From Setaria digitata (lineage: Eukaryota; Nematoda; Chromadorea; Rhabditida; Setariidae), in contig RCAB01000421.1 of assembly GCA_003640385.1 (NCBI GenBank), positions 1 through 55,563 on the forward strand: a stretch of 55,563 nt of DNA. The letters are read 5' to 3'. Both the position numbers and the translations under genes were made by a program. Under the pieces are notes generated by a model. That model was given only the letters and a program-made list of their open reading frames with translations. It was not told the origin of the DNA and searched no databases. Positions 1 through 14,800 of this stretch are shown in pieces; positions within the stretch are counted from its first letter, which is position 1; the number at the start of each line of letters is the position of its first letter.

Positions 1-2938
1 ATTTTTAATTACTTTTTCGTTAGGACAGGAATCTGCAAATGAGTGAAATATTTTTCTACAGAGGGAAGAACCTACGAGGAAAGACGTAATGATATTTTCG
101 AATCCATTTTTTTGGAATAGTGGCGTTTTATTAAACCATTCAATGAATGAATTTTCATGAAATTTTCAGTTTCGAAGTTCGATATTTTGAGCTTCATATT
201 GTTTATCCCATATTTTGATATCCACATCTAATTCAACCTTATCCAAAAAACTTCCTCTGAAGCATTGGCGCAAGTTTCCGAGTGAATCTAATCTTTATAT
301 TTTGCTGGAAGATCCCAGCATAAGTGAATACATCAGGGGAGGTTTACCAGCCGGGGTGATATTCAATCCATCTTCTTATTGGGCTATTGTGGTTTTGAAA
401 TGGGTTTGTTCCACCTAAAAAACACTGATAACGGAAATTGAAGCTCAGAAAGTGAAACAGAACAAAATATAATGCCCGTGCTATTGCTGATTTATTAGTC
501 TCCTTGAGAACGAAAAGCATTTACCAAATAAAATTTAAAAACGAATGAAGCATGAAACTGATATAAGCCACCCACGGAAGGGATTCAGCCATCCTCGAGA
601 ATAATTATCCTATTTTGTCTTTTCAATCCAAGCAGGAAATCACGCCTAGAGCAAGCCAAGCAGCGATCCAGCTGAGCAAATCTGACCGATGTTGACAACA
701 ATCACAATTCACCGCTCATCATACTCTTGAATCTGACTATTATCCTTCTAATAATGAGTAACCACTTGGGAATGCTTGAAATATCTCGGAAACATGCCGT
801 TATAAGCATGAATAGAACAGAGACAGTTAACAAATAAAATGGAAAAAGCTGTCAATAAGTGAGGTGTGATAAGTTCGACAAAAAATGATAAATTTACTTG
901 TTACAAGAAGAACGAGGCTAAATATATCTGCCAGCAGTTTGAGGCCACTTTTATTCTTAGCCTAGAATTATTGCCTAACTTTATGATGGAATAAAGTGCT
1001 TGAGATGTCTCTCATTCTGTATGTGGAAGAAGTTTGATATTTTAAAGAAGCAATATGGGATGAATGTTATCAAGGAACGGAAACAGCATAGACAATCCGA
1101 GAGACTAAAATGTGACTGGTACTGAATTTAAATCGCATCCCTCAAAAATTGACAATCTTTGCGCTGGATTAACGCAGTGGATTGTCAAGACTGAATAGTA
1201 AATTAATTTAAAAGAAAAAAGGAATAAATGAGCCAAGTCATTCATTGTCAAGGCATATGAAAAACTGCATTTTGAGTCAAATGCCAAAGTTGATTACTGT
1301 GAAAATGAATAAATTTAAGGAAGATTACACTTTTCAATTTAAATATTTCGAATTTAAATAAGTTCAATATTAAAACAACTGTAAACATAAATTAATAGCT
1401 AAAGCATTTGCAAGCCATCACATTGTGCTCGTCTGAATCACGTGAACGATCGATATAAAATTACAAAAGAAATGAAAGGTGTATTGTGGGAGAAGTTTCA
1501 ATGCTTGCGACAACAAAAGGTGTGTTTATTCTTGAAAGGAAGTACAAGTTGGAAGCAACTCGTTTCGAATTGCTTTGACGTGAACGTAGATCTCACTTGT
1601 ACGTCAAGACGATCGGAAAGACTTTCGGCTTACTGGATTAATTACTTCCTGGTGGAAATATCTGCTTCATTTCAATCATGTAGTTTGATTGTATTTTCTT
1701 TTGACCTTCTGATAATTAATTCTAAGGATTTTTCTTTGTTAGCTAATAGTGAATTTTCGGTTTATTAAGCTTCCCTGATCAATGTATAGATGAAAATTTT
1801 CCGATGATGTATATTGTAAGATAAAATATTGAGGGTTTTTTTTTTTTTTAAATGAATTTCCCTCCTCGTGGCATTGTATTAAAAAGTGGTTGTAACGGCG
1901 CAAAGCGACAAATGACGCATGAGATTTCCTCCGAAATATTTGACAATACGTTGGCACCAAACAATTCTTCTTTGTTTTCCTTTCTTTCAAAATATTTCTT
2001 CGCGAAATGAAAGAATTAAAAGACATGCCACACATGCCAAACTATACAGGGCTGATGTAGCTGGCTGTGGAGGTGTAACAAAAAATTTAATACCAATTAA
2101 TTACCTTCCTCATACTCAGAGGAATGTGTTCTAGAAAGGTTGCGAAAATCAAGCAAGATACACTGACTTTTTGACTTGCAATCTTATCTAAATCCAGAGC
2201 AGTCTTATTGTTCTAGGTTCTAGGCTATCATATGCAGAAAGAACAAATAATTATGAGTAGCGTTAGTTGGAGGGAGTAGTATTAATTGTTTGAAAAATGA
2301 AATTTAACTGATATCGATCTCCGACTTCATTAATCAATTCGGAGTCTAGTTCTTGAAAGAACAAATGGAAAAGAACTCTATAATGTCCTGAACAACATTA
2401 TCAGTGATTTCATATTTCACTTCTACTCTTAATTAAATGATTTACTTACGAAAACGGTCAAATATAGAAGAGAAGACAATGGCAGCTAGAAAATATCAAA
2501 ACAAACACCTAATTCAGATACATAGAAATCACAATAGAAACATGAATTTAAACTGTGAATGATTTCCTGATTTTTTGTTCTCTGTTGATCTCAGTTTTTA
2601 GAACACTGAGTCCTGGCTCTTTTTAGAAAGCTCAAGCACTGCACAAAATTTCTTGTCTTATTCATTTACAAATTATAATTAAAAGACTGTCAGATGAGAA
2701 ACGATAAAATCAATAGACTTATTTCGAAAAGCTGATCTGATATTAAATAGAGTTATGCTTCAAAGACAGATAATAAAGAAAGTTGGTTTCTATCATTAGA
2801 GAATAATTCTCTTTATCCTAATTTTTGAATTTGGTAAAAATTATTAAAAGATAGGAAATGCAAAGAGGGAACATCTTATGCAGTAGTGAATAACTCTCTT
2901 CCTTCTCTCCATTTTCAAATTTGAAAAGCAAAACCTAC
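1..2938. other. Left flank with no recognisable gene
   Basis: I see no exon with recognisable protein similarity here on either strand. The longest open frames (for example 1442-1768 on the plus strand) give no family resemblance and lack convincing splice context. If the minus-strand PDZ gene continues past its last visible exon, this stretch is part of its next intron. If the gene ends at the in-frame TAG at 2935-2937, this is its 3' region. The DNA is AT-rich with short homopolymers. Confidence 0.5.
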
Positions 2939-5900
2939 TTCACATCGGAAGATACATTTCGGCTAACAACTGAATCATCACTAGCCGATAACGGTGAACT
3001 GGAACTTGTAGCCATTATATATGATTTCGGCCTCCGTCGAAGTTGAGATCGAGATCCATTGAAACTATCATGGATGTCGTTGAAGAGAAACGATAGTCCT
3101 GAAAGGCAAAATCCAAATGACAGAGTATTAACCTGAATAACGGTTCGGAACAGGAAAGCAACCAGTCCCTTTGAAATCTTCCTTTTAACATCTACCACTA
3201 CCATTGTTGCCACTCATCCCAGCTTTTCTCCTAACAATATCTCCATCTCACATTTTCTTATTCGCATTGGAACAATTGAAATTGTTTGCCGAAATCAAAA
3301 TGAGTAATCTATCAAATTAATCCTTCTAGGATTTCAACTTTAAAATGAAGGAGCAAATTTATTGAACTTCCACTGGCTTGAATGTAAATAATCTTTGTTG
3401 TGGCTATAGATGGAGTGCTTTCAGTTAAGCCAACTGATACCAAATTTGGGAAGCATTTCTCCCGCTATCCTAAGTGTAAGTCTAATTTCCAAAAGAAAAA
3501 AAAAAAAAACCTTACAGAACAAAGAAGTCTTCATTGGAATACAGTAAAAAAATGTTTTTTTTTTTTTTTTTTTTCTAATAAATACAATCAGTAAGCGACA
3601 GATTTCATTGAAAAACGATGTTTTAAAACCGATTGAAGTAAATTTTCCTAATAAAAATAATAAATAATGCTCTTTTCTTTTTTTTTGTTTCGTAACATGA
3701 GCTAGGCAATAATTAAATACTTATCTTGTCCTAATGTCAAAGTTGCAAAATATAATTTGATAATCATAACAGTTTTGATACTTAAATTGGTTTATAAATA
3801 TAAGAAGAAGTATGGTTTAGTGCAGTAGGCAAACAATGTCCTGCATGTGGGATTGTTTAAATAAGTATAGTGCAAATAAATAACTAAAAAAGAAGTAAAC
3901 TTAAGTTTAAATTAGCAAAACTTCTTACTTCACTTCCTTGAAAACAGAAACTTCAATCTGTTCATTCTAAGCTTCAAAAGTTATTTAAAAAAAAAAAAGA
4001 AGTAAAAACGTTTAAAGAAGAACGAAAAGTTTCCCAGCAAACAGGAAGGAGCAGTATAGCAGCCTTGTTCTAGCATCTTGGACCACTATTGCGAAAAAGC
4101 TATGCAGAGAGAGGAGATATGAAGCGCCTCAACTCTATCACCACTTCGCAGTATGTAAGAAGATTCTTTGTTCCACAAAACTTCATAAAATTTAGAGAGA
4201 ACTGAAATTCACACAATCATAAATCAGTGTAAAATTGGCTACCACTTGCAGCAGCATTAGTAAGTAGTATTAGCAGTAGCAGTGGAAAAATGCAATACTA
4301 AAGTCGGTATGTTTCTAAAACAATTTATTCAACCAAAATACTTCATAAAATCGACATTTTCTGATGGAAAAAAAAAAAATGCAATGTTTCGATAAATCTG
4401 TTGGAAAATGCTTCACTGTGAGTCATAAATTAATGCAGCTGTTATAAACATAAGAATGAATAACGAAGAGAGAGAGAGAGAGAGAGAGAATACTTCTCAT
4501 CCAAGACTGTATTCCACAAAATGACCCCTAATAAAAGCATAACCTTTCAATAATATTTTGTTTTTCATTATGGCAAATGACATCAATATTTCTAGCAGTA
4601 TAATTATCATAATTATTTAGCATATGAATAATTAGGATTTGTTTGATCGATTATGTTAATCAGTGTAGTAGGCAAGATAACCGCTGTAATGACAAGCAAC
4701 AACGTTGATAATCACAATGAATTTTTGCTGTATGATCTGAATGGAATTTTATTATGAAATTGAAGTTAAATAAGTGTTAGAAGCCACAGAAGAAGGAATG
4801 AGAAAGTCTAGTCTATGCAAGTAAAATTTAGTAGCTATTAGAAAGTGGAATAAAAATATTAGAAATATATCTCTCCATAGCACGTGAACTGAATCACTGA
4901 TCGGATACTTCACTTCCATTGTAGAAGCGAACAAAAAGTTTGTTTTCGACGCTGCTAACTGATGAGTTAATTTCAGAATAATAATCGTGAAGAAAGAACA
5001 AATGACAACAGGTGTGACAACTTCTGTTGAGATTTGCTTTCAATGCTTAGACCACAAACCCAAGTCAGAAGTCGGATCGTATACAAGGAGTTATATTGAA
5101 CAGATAAAGTCATCCATTTCTCTTCTATTTTCGTTTCTCTCCTTCGTTTTGCATGCTCAAAAAAACGATCATTAACTATAGACATTGAAAAATCACGCTT
5201 GGTCAACTTCAGCCTATAGGAGAAAAATGAATTTTAAGCGAAGATTTATAAGCTGAAGAAGCTCTGCGACACATACAATCGAAGCTGATAGTCGGAAAAA
5301 AAAAAAAAAAAAAAATTGAAATCTGTCAGCTGATGAAAGATTAAATTCATTTGATAAAAAGGTTAAAGGAATGATTTATAAGTGTCAAGAGATAATACCG
5401 TGGTGTGAAACTAACACAGTGAAGTTCAGTGAAAAAATAGCTATGCTCGATCGTATGACGAGAAAACTTATTTTGTTAAAAATTTAAAAGCTTGCAGAAA
5501 AAAGATGTTGACAAATGTTGTGAAATATAAAATTTTTGCTTTTTGAATTTCACCTGTGCAGAATATACTTTTGCACTGAAATATGAGGGTTTCATTTCCT
5601 CAAAGTGTATCAGGTGATATGAGGAACGAGGGCAAATAAGTCTGCATTAAGAAAAACCAAAGAGGTAAAATTTTTCTTTCTTCCTTTGTATACAAGAATT
5701 TGAAACTTCACTTGACTCTCTTCACAGAATGTGAGAATGCATTTGTTAGACTGTACCTGGAAATGCACGATGAAGAGGCTCACTGGAATAGTACAGTTAG
5801 GATAATTAATTCAATAATTAACAAACATTATCAATAATGCTTCTCGAGTTGCTTCTTCTGATAACAGTTTCAGTATCAGTACCAAGAGCTGAAGTGATGA

Positions 5901-8900
5901 CGAAGGAGTTGTTGAGTGTAGAAAGCAGCACTCCAAGTGGAAGTGAAGGAAGGACAAGCAAACATAAAGCAAGCGCAGGAATCGTGTCATTATCCGCGAG
6001 ACTGATCAGTTTCTCCCCCGCCTCTACTTGCATCCCGAGACTGATCAACTTCGTCCTCTNTTATCAATAATGCTTCTCGAGTTGCTTCTTCTGATAACAG
6101 TTTCAGTATCAGCACCAAGAGCTGAAGTGATGACGAAGGAGTTGTTGAGTGTAGAAAGCAGCACTCCAAGTGGAAGTGAAGGAAGGACAAGCAAACATAA
6201 AGCAAGCGCAGGAATCGTGTCATTATCCGCGAGACTGATCAGTTTCTCCCCCGCCTCTACTTGCATCCCGAGACTGATCAACTTCGTCCTCTCCGACCTT
6301 ATTCCGCTATTCCCTTTTCTCACCTTTCCACTTCGTCTACTTCACCTTTGTGCTTAAATGAAATAACTCACCCTAAGATCGAAAGAAAATGGAAGGAACC
6401 CTTTGTGCTGGTTGCGAATTTTTTTAAATTCAAAAAAAAAAATTAGACCAAAATGGAAAAATTAATTTTAAAATAAACCGCACACAGTTCAATTCAATAA
6501 TTTGTAACAGATACTCTGAAAATATTATCAATGAATTTTTCAGTAAAACGTATCCAATTTCGAGAAAAATGGCAAGGAGAAATTTTCTGCAATTTGATCT
6601 AAGCAATAGCATTATTAAGTGTCGTCCGGTTTTCAGGACATCACATCACTTAATGCAACCGTAAAATGAATGGGTCCATGATACTTGGCCACAAACATCA
6701 AACTTTTCATGTACTGACAGCAATTTTTCGAAAGAAGCCAGACAGGAAGGACTGCGAACATTGGGACAAAAAAAGCACTTATGATATTTGTGTTGAGGAT
6801 ATATAAGCTAATGGCAAAAGTCATTACATCAGAACTAACAACGGACTATGATAATAAGTTAGAGATGATCTGGCCTGAATAATGTGACAGTTAGCTTATT
6901 GAAAAATGAATGGTTTCAGGGAAAAGTTCTCGAAATTCTGTTTAGAGCAAATATGATTAACGTTAAAATATCTTTAATTATTCAAGTCATGCATGCGATG
7001 ACACTGACATTAATCAAAGAGAGAGAGGAAAGAAAGGAAATTCAGTGAAAATGAATGCAACACTCCCCACTACCTCATCAGTTCCCTTGCAATAAGACTC
7101 TTAATTATTATCAAAGTTATCTGGTCATCAGTTTCACAAAGTAACACGTTTCTTCCGCTGAAACATGACGTTATAGCATACGTTTCTGTGGAAGAATCAC
7201 CAAGATAAAATGGTTGAAGAAAAGAGAACTTGTGCAAAAATTACGGATAGACAGTGGCATCTGGAAGGAAGAAAGTGAGGTGCTATAGGATCACTTCCAG
7301 TACTAGTAAGAGACAACTGCTAAGATTTGAGTGACCTTGGTGATCTGCATCTTTTTGATAAATTCATGAGCAGAATGGGGACAGACCAGATCTATTCTTA
7401 AACTTTTATACAGAAGCTATTGCATGAATAAATAATCGCGAAATGAAATTAAATCTTTAAAAAACGTAAGCTTTAGAACAGAAAAAAAATTCTAAAAATA
7501 TTTCGATGATAAGCATATTTCGATCGTACTGATAGATGATCTGAAATAGGCAAAATTAACTGTGGAAAATCTGATAAATAGATAGTTCAAATGAAAGGAA
7601 TGTGACCTTGGATTATCGTAACAGATAGCTAATATGACAGAATCCTTTGTAGTAACTAAGAGTTGACTTCAAGGAATGATTGATAACTTATCCTTTCATT
7701 TATTACTTGTTAGTGCAGTTCATCATTCAAATTCCGTAAGCTTATCAATCTACTCTAATCAGTGTATTACAAGAAATAGCTAATCATTGATTGTTTCTCT
7801 TTCTATGAAACCAAAGTTTTTTTTTTGAAAGACTTCATTCCTTAGAAAAGATTCACTTCGGAACATTATTACTTCACTATATGGACATTTTCTTGAGAAA
7901 AAAGAACTGCTCGACAAAGGAAATCTGTAGTGTTAGGTCAGCTGAAAGTGAATAATCAATTTGTGGACCTCGAGACTGGATAAACAGACTACTACTAACA
8001 GACATACAATTAATGAATAGAAAGCCTTTGAAGCTTGATGACTAGATGGCAGTGGTGCTACTGCTAGACCTACAAATATTAGTCAGCTAAATGACCAGTA
8101 GGAGCTTGCAACCACCACTCACCTCACAGGTAATCTACTCTAGAGCGAACAACACAATTATTCCCTAGTGTAAATACCTTTTGCCATCGTCAGCACTATA
8201 ATTACAATCCTTCCTCACTTTATCACTCACTTATATTATTATTATCAAATCAAACTGTTATCAGCATTGCCTTAAAATTAATATTATCATCATTTCAAAT
8301 CCTTTTTATCTCTCCTCTAATGCTGATTCAACAGTATTCTTCTTCACATGTTTAGTATTATGAAATGTAGAAGACAAAAAAGGGATCAAATGAATAAATA
8401 AAGTCAGTTCAAAGCGGATAAAAAAGGTATAACTCAAGATGAGGAATCCGATATTCCAGTGACAAGTGGTGGCACTATTAAGAATTATCTAGAAGGAATC
8501 CCATCTGGAAATCCCAGATCAAATCTACTTCTGATAATTCTGTTTCACTAAAAAGTTTCACGCATCAAAAACTGCGTCATCATATCAACCGTATGTAACA
8601 GAGGGTTAGTAATTGGAAAAACTGCACTGATAACTTATTTTACAAGCAAATGGATTTTGGGAAAAAGTAAAGATAATTAGAGAAAGAAGTGAAGAAAAAA
8701 AGCTTATAAACATTATTCATTTCGAAAAAAGAATTGCCAATTATTTCATCCAAAGCTTTGGACATGTCTGATCAAAAGGAGGACTAAAAAGTGGCGAATT
8801 ATAACCTTTCTCCATGAAAAGGTAAACTTAGCCAAAATTTGGGAACTTTCAAAAAGTAGTTGGAATAACGGCACGAACCAATAATCTATTGCAGCTGGTA

Positions 8901-11829
8901 GACTACTCAAATTTCAACATCCAAAGGAAATTATCGGCAGCAGAAACTTGGCGAACAACACAGAATGCACTTATCATCATCGTTATCAGATATTGAAGAG
9001 CTAAAATATGCTGCGCTCTCCACCAATCCATTCTATTCTTTCATTGCTAAACAGTAAATTTATTATCTCAAAGAGCTATTTTCTGGCTAATTTTACTTCG
9101 CAAAAATAATCCATCCGAGAAGAACTTTTCCATAGCTGTCTCTTTCTTTTTCATTCCTATTTCATACCACAATCGATTTATAATTCTTATTGATTCATTC
9201 GATTTTCTTCATAATTCAGAGCTGTATTCATTTCATATATCATGTGCGAATGAAAAATCATTTCAATATTATCAAATTACGAAAGAAATTTCAAATTTGA
9301 TACTGCTATAATTAACTGAGTCACTAACTGTAACATACTGAATGTAGCAACACTGTAAAGCAGAGATGAAATGAGATGGGAATGCTTATAGGGAAAGGAA
9401 CTAATAAGAATAATTCAAATATTTGGAAGATTTAAAAGTGTGTTGGCATGAATGAAGGAGACAATTGGCCATAACTCACTTCACTTCAATTTAACTGCTT
9501 TCCTTTTTGTTGAACCGTTTAGAACCTCAGACCGGTTTCTACCTCAGACCGGAATGTTTGTATGGAAATCAAATAAAATACAAATCATTTCAAAGTATTG
9601 CAAAAACTTCAGTATACTTTCTTCATTAACAATTCTGCAATTAAACCAAAAACTCGAATCTTCGACGGCAAGAGAAATACATTCGAAAGAATAACTTATT
9701 AATTTTCAATTCAGAAAGCAAAATAATGCAAAATTAAAAAAAAAAGGCATTTGTAATTGTCCTAACGATTAGTTGTCCATACACGTTCATGAGAGAATTT
9801 AGCAGTTTTTAGATTGACTTGTACTCATCCAGAAAAAAGCTAATCAATTTTTAAAAAAAAAAAAAAAAANAAAATTAAAAAAAAAAGGCATTTGTAATTG
9901 TCCTAACGATTAGTTGTCCATACACGTTCATGAGAGAATTTAGCAGTTTTTAGATTGACTTGTACTCATCCAGAAAAAAGCTAATCAATTTTTAAAAAAA
10001 AAAAAAAAAAGAGCTGAAAACTGTCTGTTTTTTTTTTCTCATTTTTTTCTTTCTAATTCTTTAAAGTTACTGTTTCACTAAATGTGCTATGAATAGGAGA
10101 AATAAATGTAATTATAACTGCTCACAAATCTGCATATGATTTAAAGCGATTTAATTTGCAGACGATTCATTGCAGTTTCTCATAAACAACAATTAAATTT
10201 GCTACGAATGTAACATGATTAGGTAGGGTTATACGTAAACGAGTACTTGATCAATAAATAATCAATCAGGAATATGATCAGGTTACAATAATAGCGACAA
10301 AAATGCAAATAAATAAACATCATTCAATATGCTCAAAAGCGAAGATAATGTCAAAAGTATTTATAAGTAAAGAAAGAAATTTGACAAACACAAAGTCCTG
10401 CTGATACTGAAGAATTTTCTTATCAATTGTCACTTTAAAATATATCAAAACTTATCAAAAAAATCAAGAAATTTTCATCAAATATTTCAGTAGACTATAC
10501 GTTTACGTTAGAGGTAAGCCAAATTGTTAACATGATGAGTAAAGCAATCACATTATCATTATTTTATCATGGAAGTGAGTTAATGACACCGAATTTAGTT
10601 GCAATGATAAGCCTTAACCAGTAATGAGAAGAATCAAATCTACGCGACATTTCCTGAATTTTAAATCTTTCATATTTGAAAGCTTAAATTAAAATGAAAC
10701 TGCAGTGTAATTAAAAATCTCCTCCAGAAGCAATAATCGTGTTTACTTAAATATATAAAGAATGATAATATAAAAGGTTTACTATGCCAAACTTCAGGCC
10801 TCTAAGAAGATGCCATAATCATGCCGAGAAGTGTAATTTCAGTAAAATCTACTACACGCACCACTAGTTGTACGAGGAGAGCATTTACTGTCGTGACAGA
10901 TAAAATTTTAGTCAAAAAATTGAAATTTATATTGAGAAAAAGAGAACAAACAGATAAAAAAAAAAGTGGAAATTGAGACTAGAACAGTCTCTTCCACTCC
11001 CTTTTTTACTTTTATTCACAAGGCCTATTTCTGAACTATTTTCATTTTAACCTGTATGTAATAAAAATATCAATGAATAAAAAGGAAATTAAAAACATGA
11101 AGAGGAAATCGATGTTGCAGTGATTAGTTTATGCTATAAGACATCGATGGGACAAAGTAGTTTCCAGCAACTAAAATTGTCGAAAAATCGATGCGAATGA
11201 GTCAATTTTGATAAATTGTAAGGTTCGGAAGTTTCCAAATTCCTTTTGGGAATGGAAATTCTCAAATTTTCAAGACATCCTAATCCACCCTACCACACAC
11301 TAACGTTTCCTGTCCGCAACATATATGTCCAGAATTTCATCTTCGTCAATTAAGATGATGCTATTCAATTTTACGATTTGAATTCTCTTCAAGGAACACT
11401 AATTAGCAAATAGGTTATTACAAAAATCCCTACATTCTATTAGCTTCTAGAACGAACAATACCTTTTCGAGTTTACAGATAGTAAAATTTTATCCAATAT
11501 ACTCACCATGTTTCGAGGATGTCTCCACAGAAGTTGCTCGTGTAAGACGTTTCTTCACGATATAATCCATTTTTTTAGTTTTTATATTAGGCAGCAAGTT
11601 TTCATTGACTGAAATAAGGGAAAATAAAGAATGCGTTGGAACCGATATTGCTAGCGGGAGAAATAGTAGAAAGGGAAATTAAAATTGATAAATAAGCAAT
11701 ACATAATTGAAAACAGTGGTCATAAAAATGACGATTTAATGATAATTAGTACAGCGAAATTGAAGTTGAACCGATGATGCAAAATGTTTGTTGAACCTTC
11801 GCACCTGATCACTCCACCAATATTTTTTC

Positions 11830-11860
<31 letters not shown>

Positions 11861-14800
11861 TGTGATAACAGTGACAATTACAAAATAATTTCAAAGCTGT
11901 GCTGTTCATCAGCTCGAAATAACTATCTAGAGCACAATTAAAATAGCAATGGAAAATGTGAGAGGTGTAGTGATGGATTGTGTGATTATAATGACAAGAT
12001 AAGGGCCTTTCAGGAAACAGTATCTGATATGGATCTTGTTAAGATCTTGTTCGGCTTATTGTTTTAATGAGAACAATGCAAATCACTAGAGAAACAGGTA
12101 AAGTTATCGAACGCTGACTCTGAACTTCAAATTATACGCCAATAACAATATCACTTCTAAACAAAATTTGATGGAATTTGGGCCAATGACCTTCATCAAA
12201 TCAATAAACTCAAAATGCTTGTAATGACAGATCGCATTCTGCAAAATTAATTTAATATTGTTGAAGAAAATTTGTCATCCATTAATAAATGAACTGAAAT
12301 TTGCCAGTTGTTGCAATTCATTGATGTTTTATAGATCAGTGTTCAAAGATCTGAATCTCCGAAAATACGGCAAACCCGAGAAGGAACGATAAGCAAATTC
12401 CATCACTGATTAGAAACTGACACAGTCTATATTATTAAGCTTGCTTTCTATTCTCGATAAGTGCATATCCACAAGAAGGCTCTAGGAAAGTGTCTTCCTG
12501 TACTTAGATTAAAAGCAGAATGCTTAGTATCCAATAAGTGTATAAGTCATGCAAGTAACTGAATCAATATAGAATATGTATATTTTAGGTCTTGATATGG
12601 GATGTGAACAAGGAAAAAATTATGAAATTAATAGTGTCCAAAAAAAAAAAAAAAAATTCTATACATAGGAATTATTCGAATGTTGTTGCAAGTAAATTAT
12701 TGGGAATATTTCTTTCTTAANATGTCGCTACAAAGGAATTATTCGAATGTTGTTGCAAGTAAATTATTGGGAATATTTCTTTCTTAAGAAAAAAAAAAAA
12801 AAAAAATTAAAACTGAGGATTCATCCTCTTGTCTATTCTTACATCAGCTTACTTCGAGACGCTAACCTATAACAGATTCCAGAAATCAAGAGACCAGAAG
12901 TAATCATATCTGTGATTATTTTAATATCAGTTTAATAATGAAACTCTCTAAAATTTCATTCAAGCAGAGACATTCTGCGGTAGATGACAGTTCTCAATGA
13001 GAAATTCTGCAACAAAAAAAAAAAAAATCAAAAAAATAAAATATGAAGGGAAAGATGAAAAGATAGAAATAAATTTAACAATTGCATCGGACTTATGAAT
13101 TGCACGATGATAATTTTAATGGTAAGTGGGATCACATCATTCTGGAATTCAGTCTATTACCGAATGAAGAAAATTAGATGTCATTTTCATTCCATACAAA
13201 GCAGTTATTCTTTCAAATAACAACGGATCAGGAAAGATGGACGAAACACAGTTAACGAAAGCAATTTTCCAATTCTCAGCTTTTTCCATCAACTAATAAT
13301 TTGAATTCCTGAATAAGTAAATTATTGTGGAAAATACCTGTTTTGCTTTAGTTTTAATTTTTAATTTTTTGTGTTTTTTTTTTTCTTATTTTTTACTTGA
13401 ATCCCAGATGAACAAATTGTACTTTTTTTTTCTGTAAGTTAACAAAAACAAGTTGAAAAAAAAAAGGTTGGTATAGTGCTTAGCAATATTTTGCTTCCAG
13501 AATAAGTCATTTTCCATCGACAAGATGTTGACCTTTCAAATCAGATAAATTATTTCCAACTAATATAAGTTATTTTTTTCTTTTATACATGCTTCCTAGA
13601 TATCATTACTGTTTCATTTCAATCCACTTCTGATGACCTGTAGCCATTTCTTTGAACATTGTATCGCTAGGAGGAAGAGAAGACTGACACAACATATTAC
13701 GTGAGACGTATAATTAAACGTACGCCTTCAGAGAGAATCTGTAAAAATCATTAAAAAAAAAAAACAAAGTTTCGCACGATCATCCCATTCGATGAAGAAA
13801 TCGTTATCCTTGAAAGTTATTACCCTTCTTTTTCCTTTTTTTTTTTTTTTTTTTTTTTTTTTGCGAATGGAAAAGAATTTTTTTCCAAGTTCTATATTCA
13901 TTATGATGATTTGTACTTTTGATTTTTTTTTTCCGCAATTTTTTTTTTTATTTAAAACTAGGAAAAAAGAAAAAATTCCTCATTAGGAAAGGATCTTATA
14001 GTTTGTTGACACATTAAAATACCTTATCAGAAAAATAGTTTAATTGCAAGGTTTCATTTTCACTAACACATCAGGCAGAGCAAAATTAACTTAGCATTAT
14101 TTTGCCCAACAAATATCTAGCTAGAATATGGGTAGCAGAGAAAAGTCCTCCTAAGATTTTTGAATCATATTCCTTCGATCTAGTAAAACTTAGTTAAGTC
14201 GAGAAAATATCTTTAAATTCACTTTTTTTTTTTTTTTTTTTTTTAAAGTCATAAATTTATTATTTGGCATACTGTCCTAAATGTCTTCAGCGAAGTAACT
14301 GCCTTTAAATTTGCTTGGCCTCACAGAGAAAAATTTGATTATTTGAAAAGAAAATGTAAAACTGTTAACTGCAAAACAAAGAAACTAAAAAAGAACTGAT
14401 GATAGTAAGAAAGGAAAGTGAAGAAAGCATTCTATCTTATCACATAATCTTTTCAACTACAACTTCCCTCTCTCATTCTCATTTTAAACAATGTCGAGGG
14501 AAAAATAAGACAAAAAAGAATGGACAAAAAGTAAACGAACCATGCAACAAATTCGAACTGTTTCGCTTTCCAGTTGGGACGTCCACTATAAATCTTGTAT
14601 TACTACTGGATCCTGATTCTTCATCAGTTTTATCAGTAGGATAAATTTTAAGAGAGTTTCCGTTCGAGAACGGTCTGTCTATCCGAGTTCTACTCGTTAC
14701 AGTTGTCGGTTGTAGTGAAGATGAATTTTCATTGATCTGATCCTTTCTCCACATAGTTTCATCATTAGACGATGAAATCTTCGAAATATTCAATTTCTCG

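Larger units (their letters stand above)
3099..11506 (-). other. 8.4-kb intron of the PDZ gene
   Basis: The flanking exons (11608-11507 ending in phase 1, and 3098-2939) join with correct phase, so no further exon is required. I found no exon-like frame here that keeps phase. The intron holds a short GA repeat, many A/T homopolymers and two N-joined duplications (5828-6292 and 9730-10010). A cassette exon that preserves phase cannot be excluded. Confidence 0.5.

Noticed and set aside
1442..1768. 108-codon plus-strand frame in the left flank
   Set aside because: The composition is not protein-like throughout, no homology is recognisable and there are no supporting splice signals.
6085..6160. 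Minus-strand candidate exon (RRSNSRSIID, after CACTTCAG) for the PDZ gene
   Set aside because: The acceptor phase fits exon 11, but the donor phase would put a stop in the next exon, and the segment lies in a duplicated, N-joined region.
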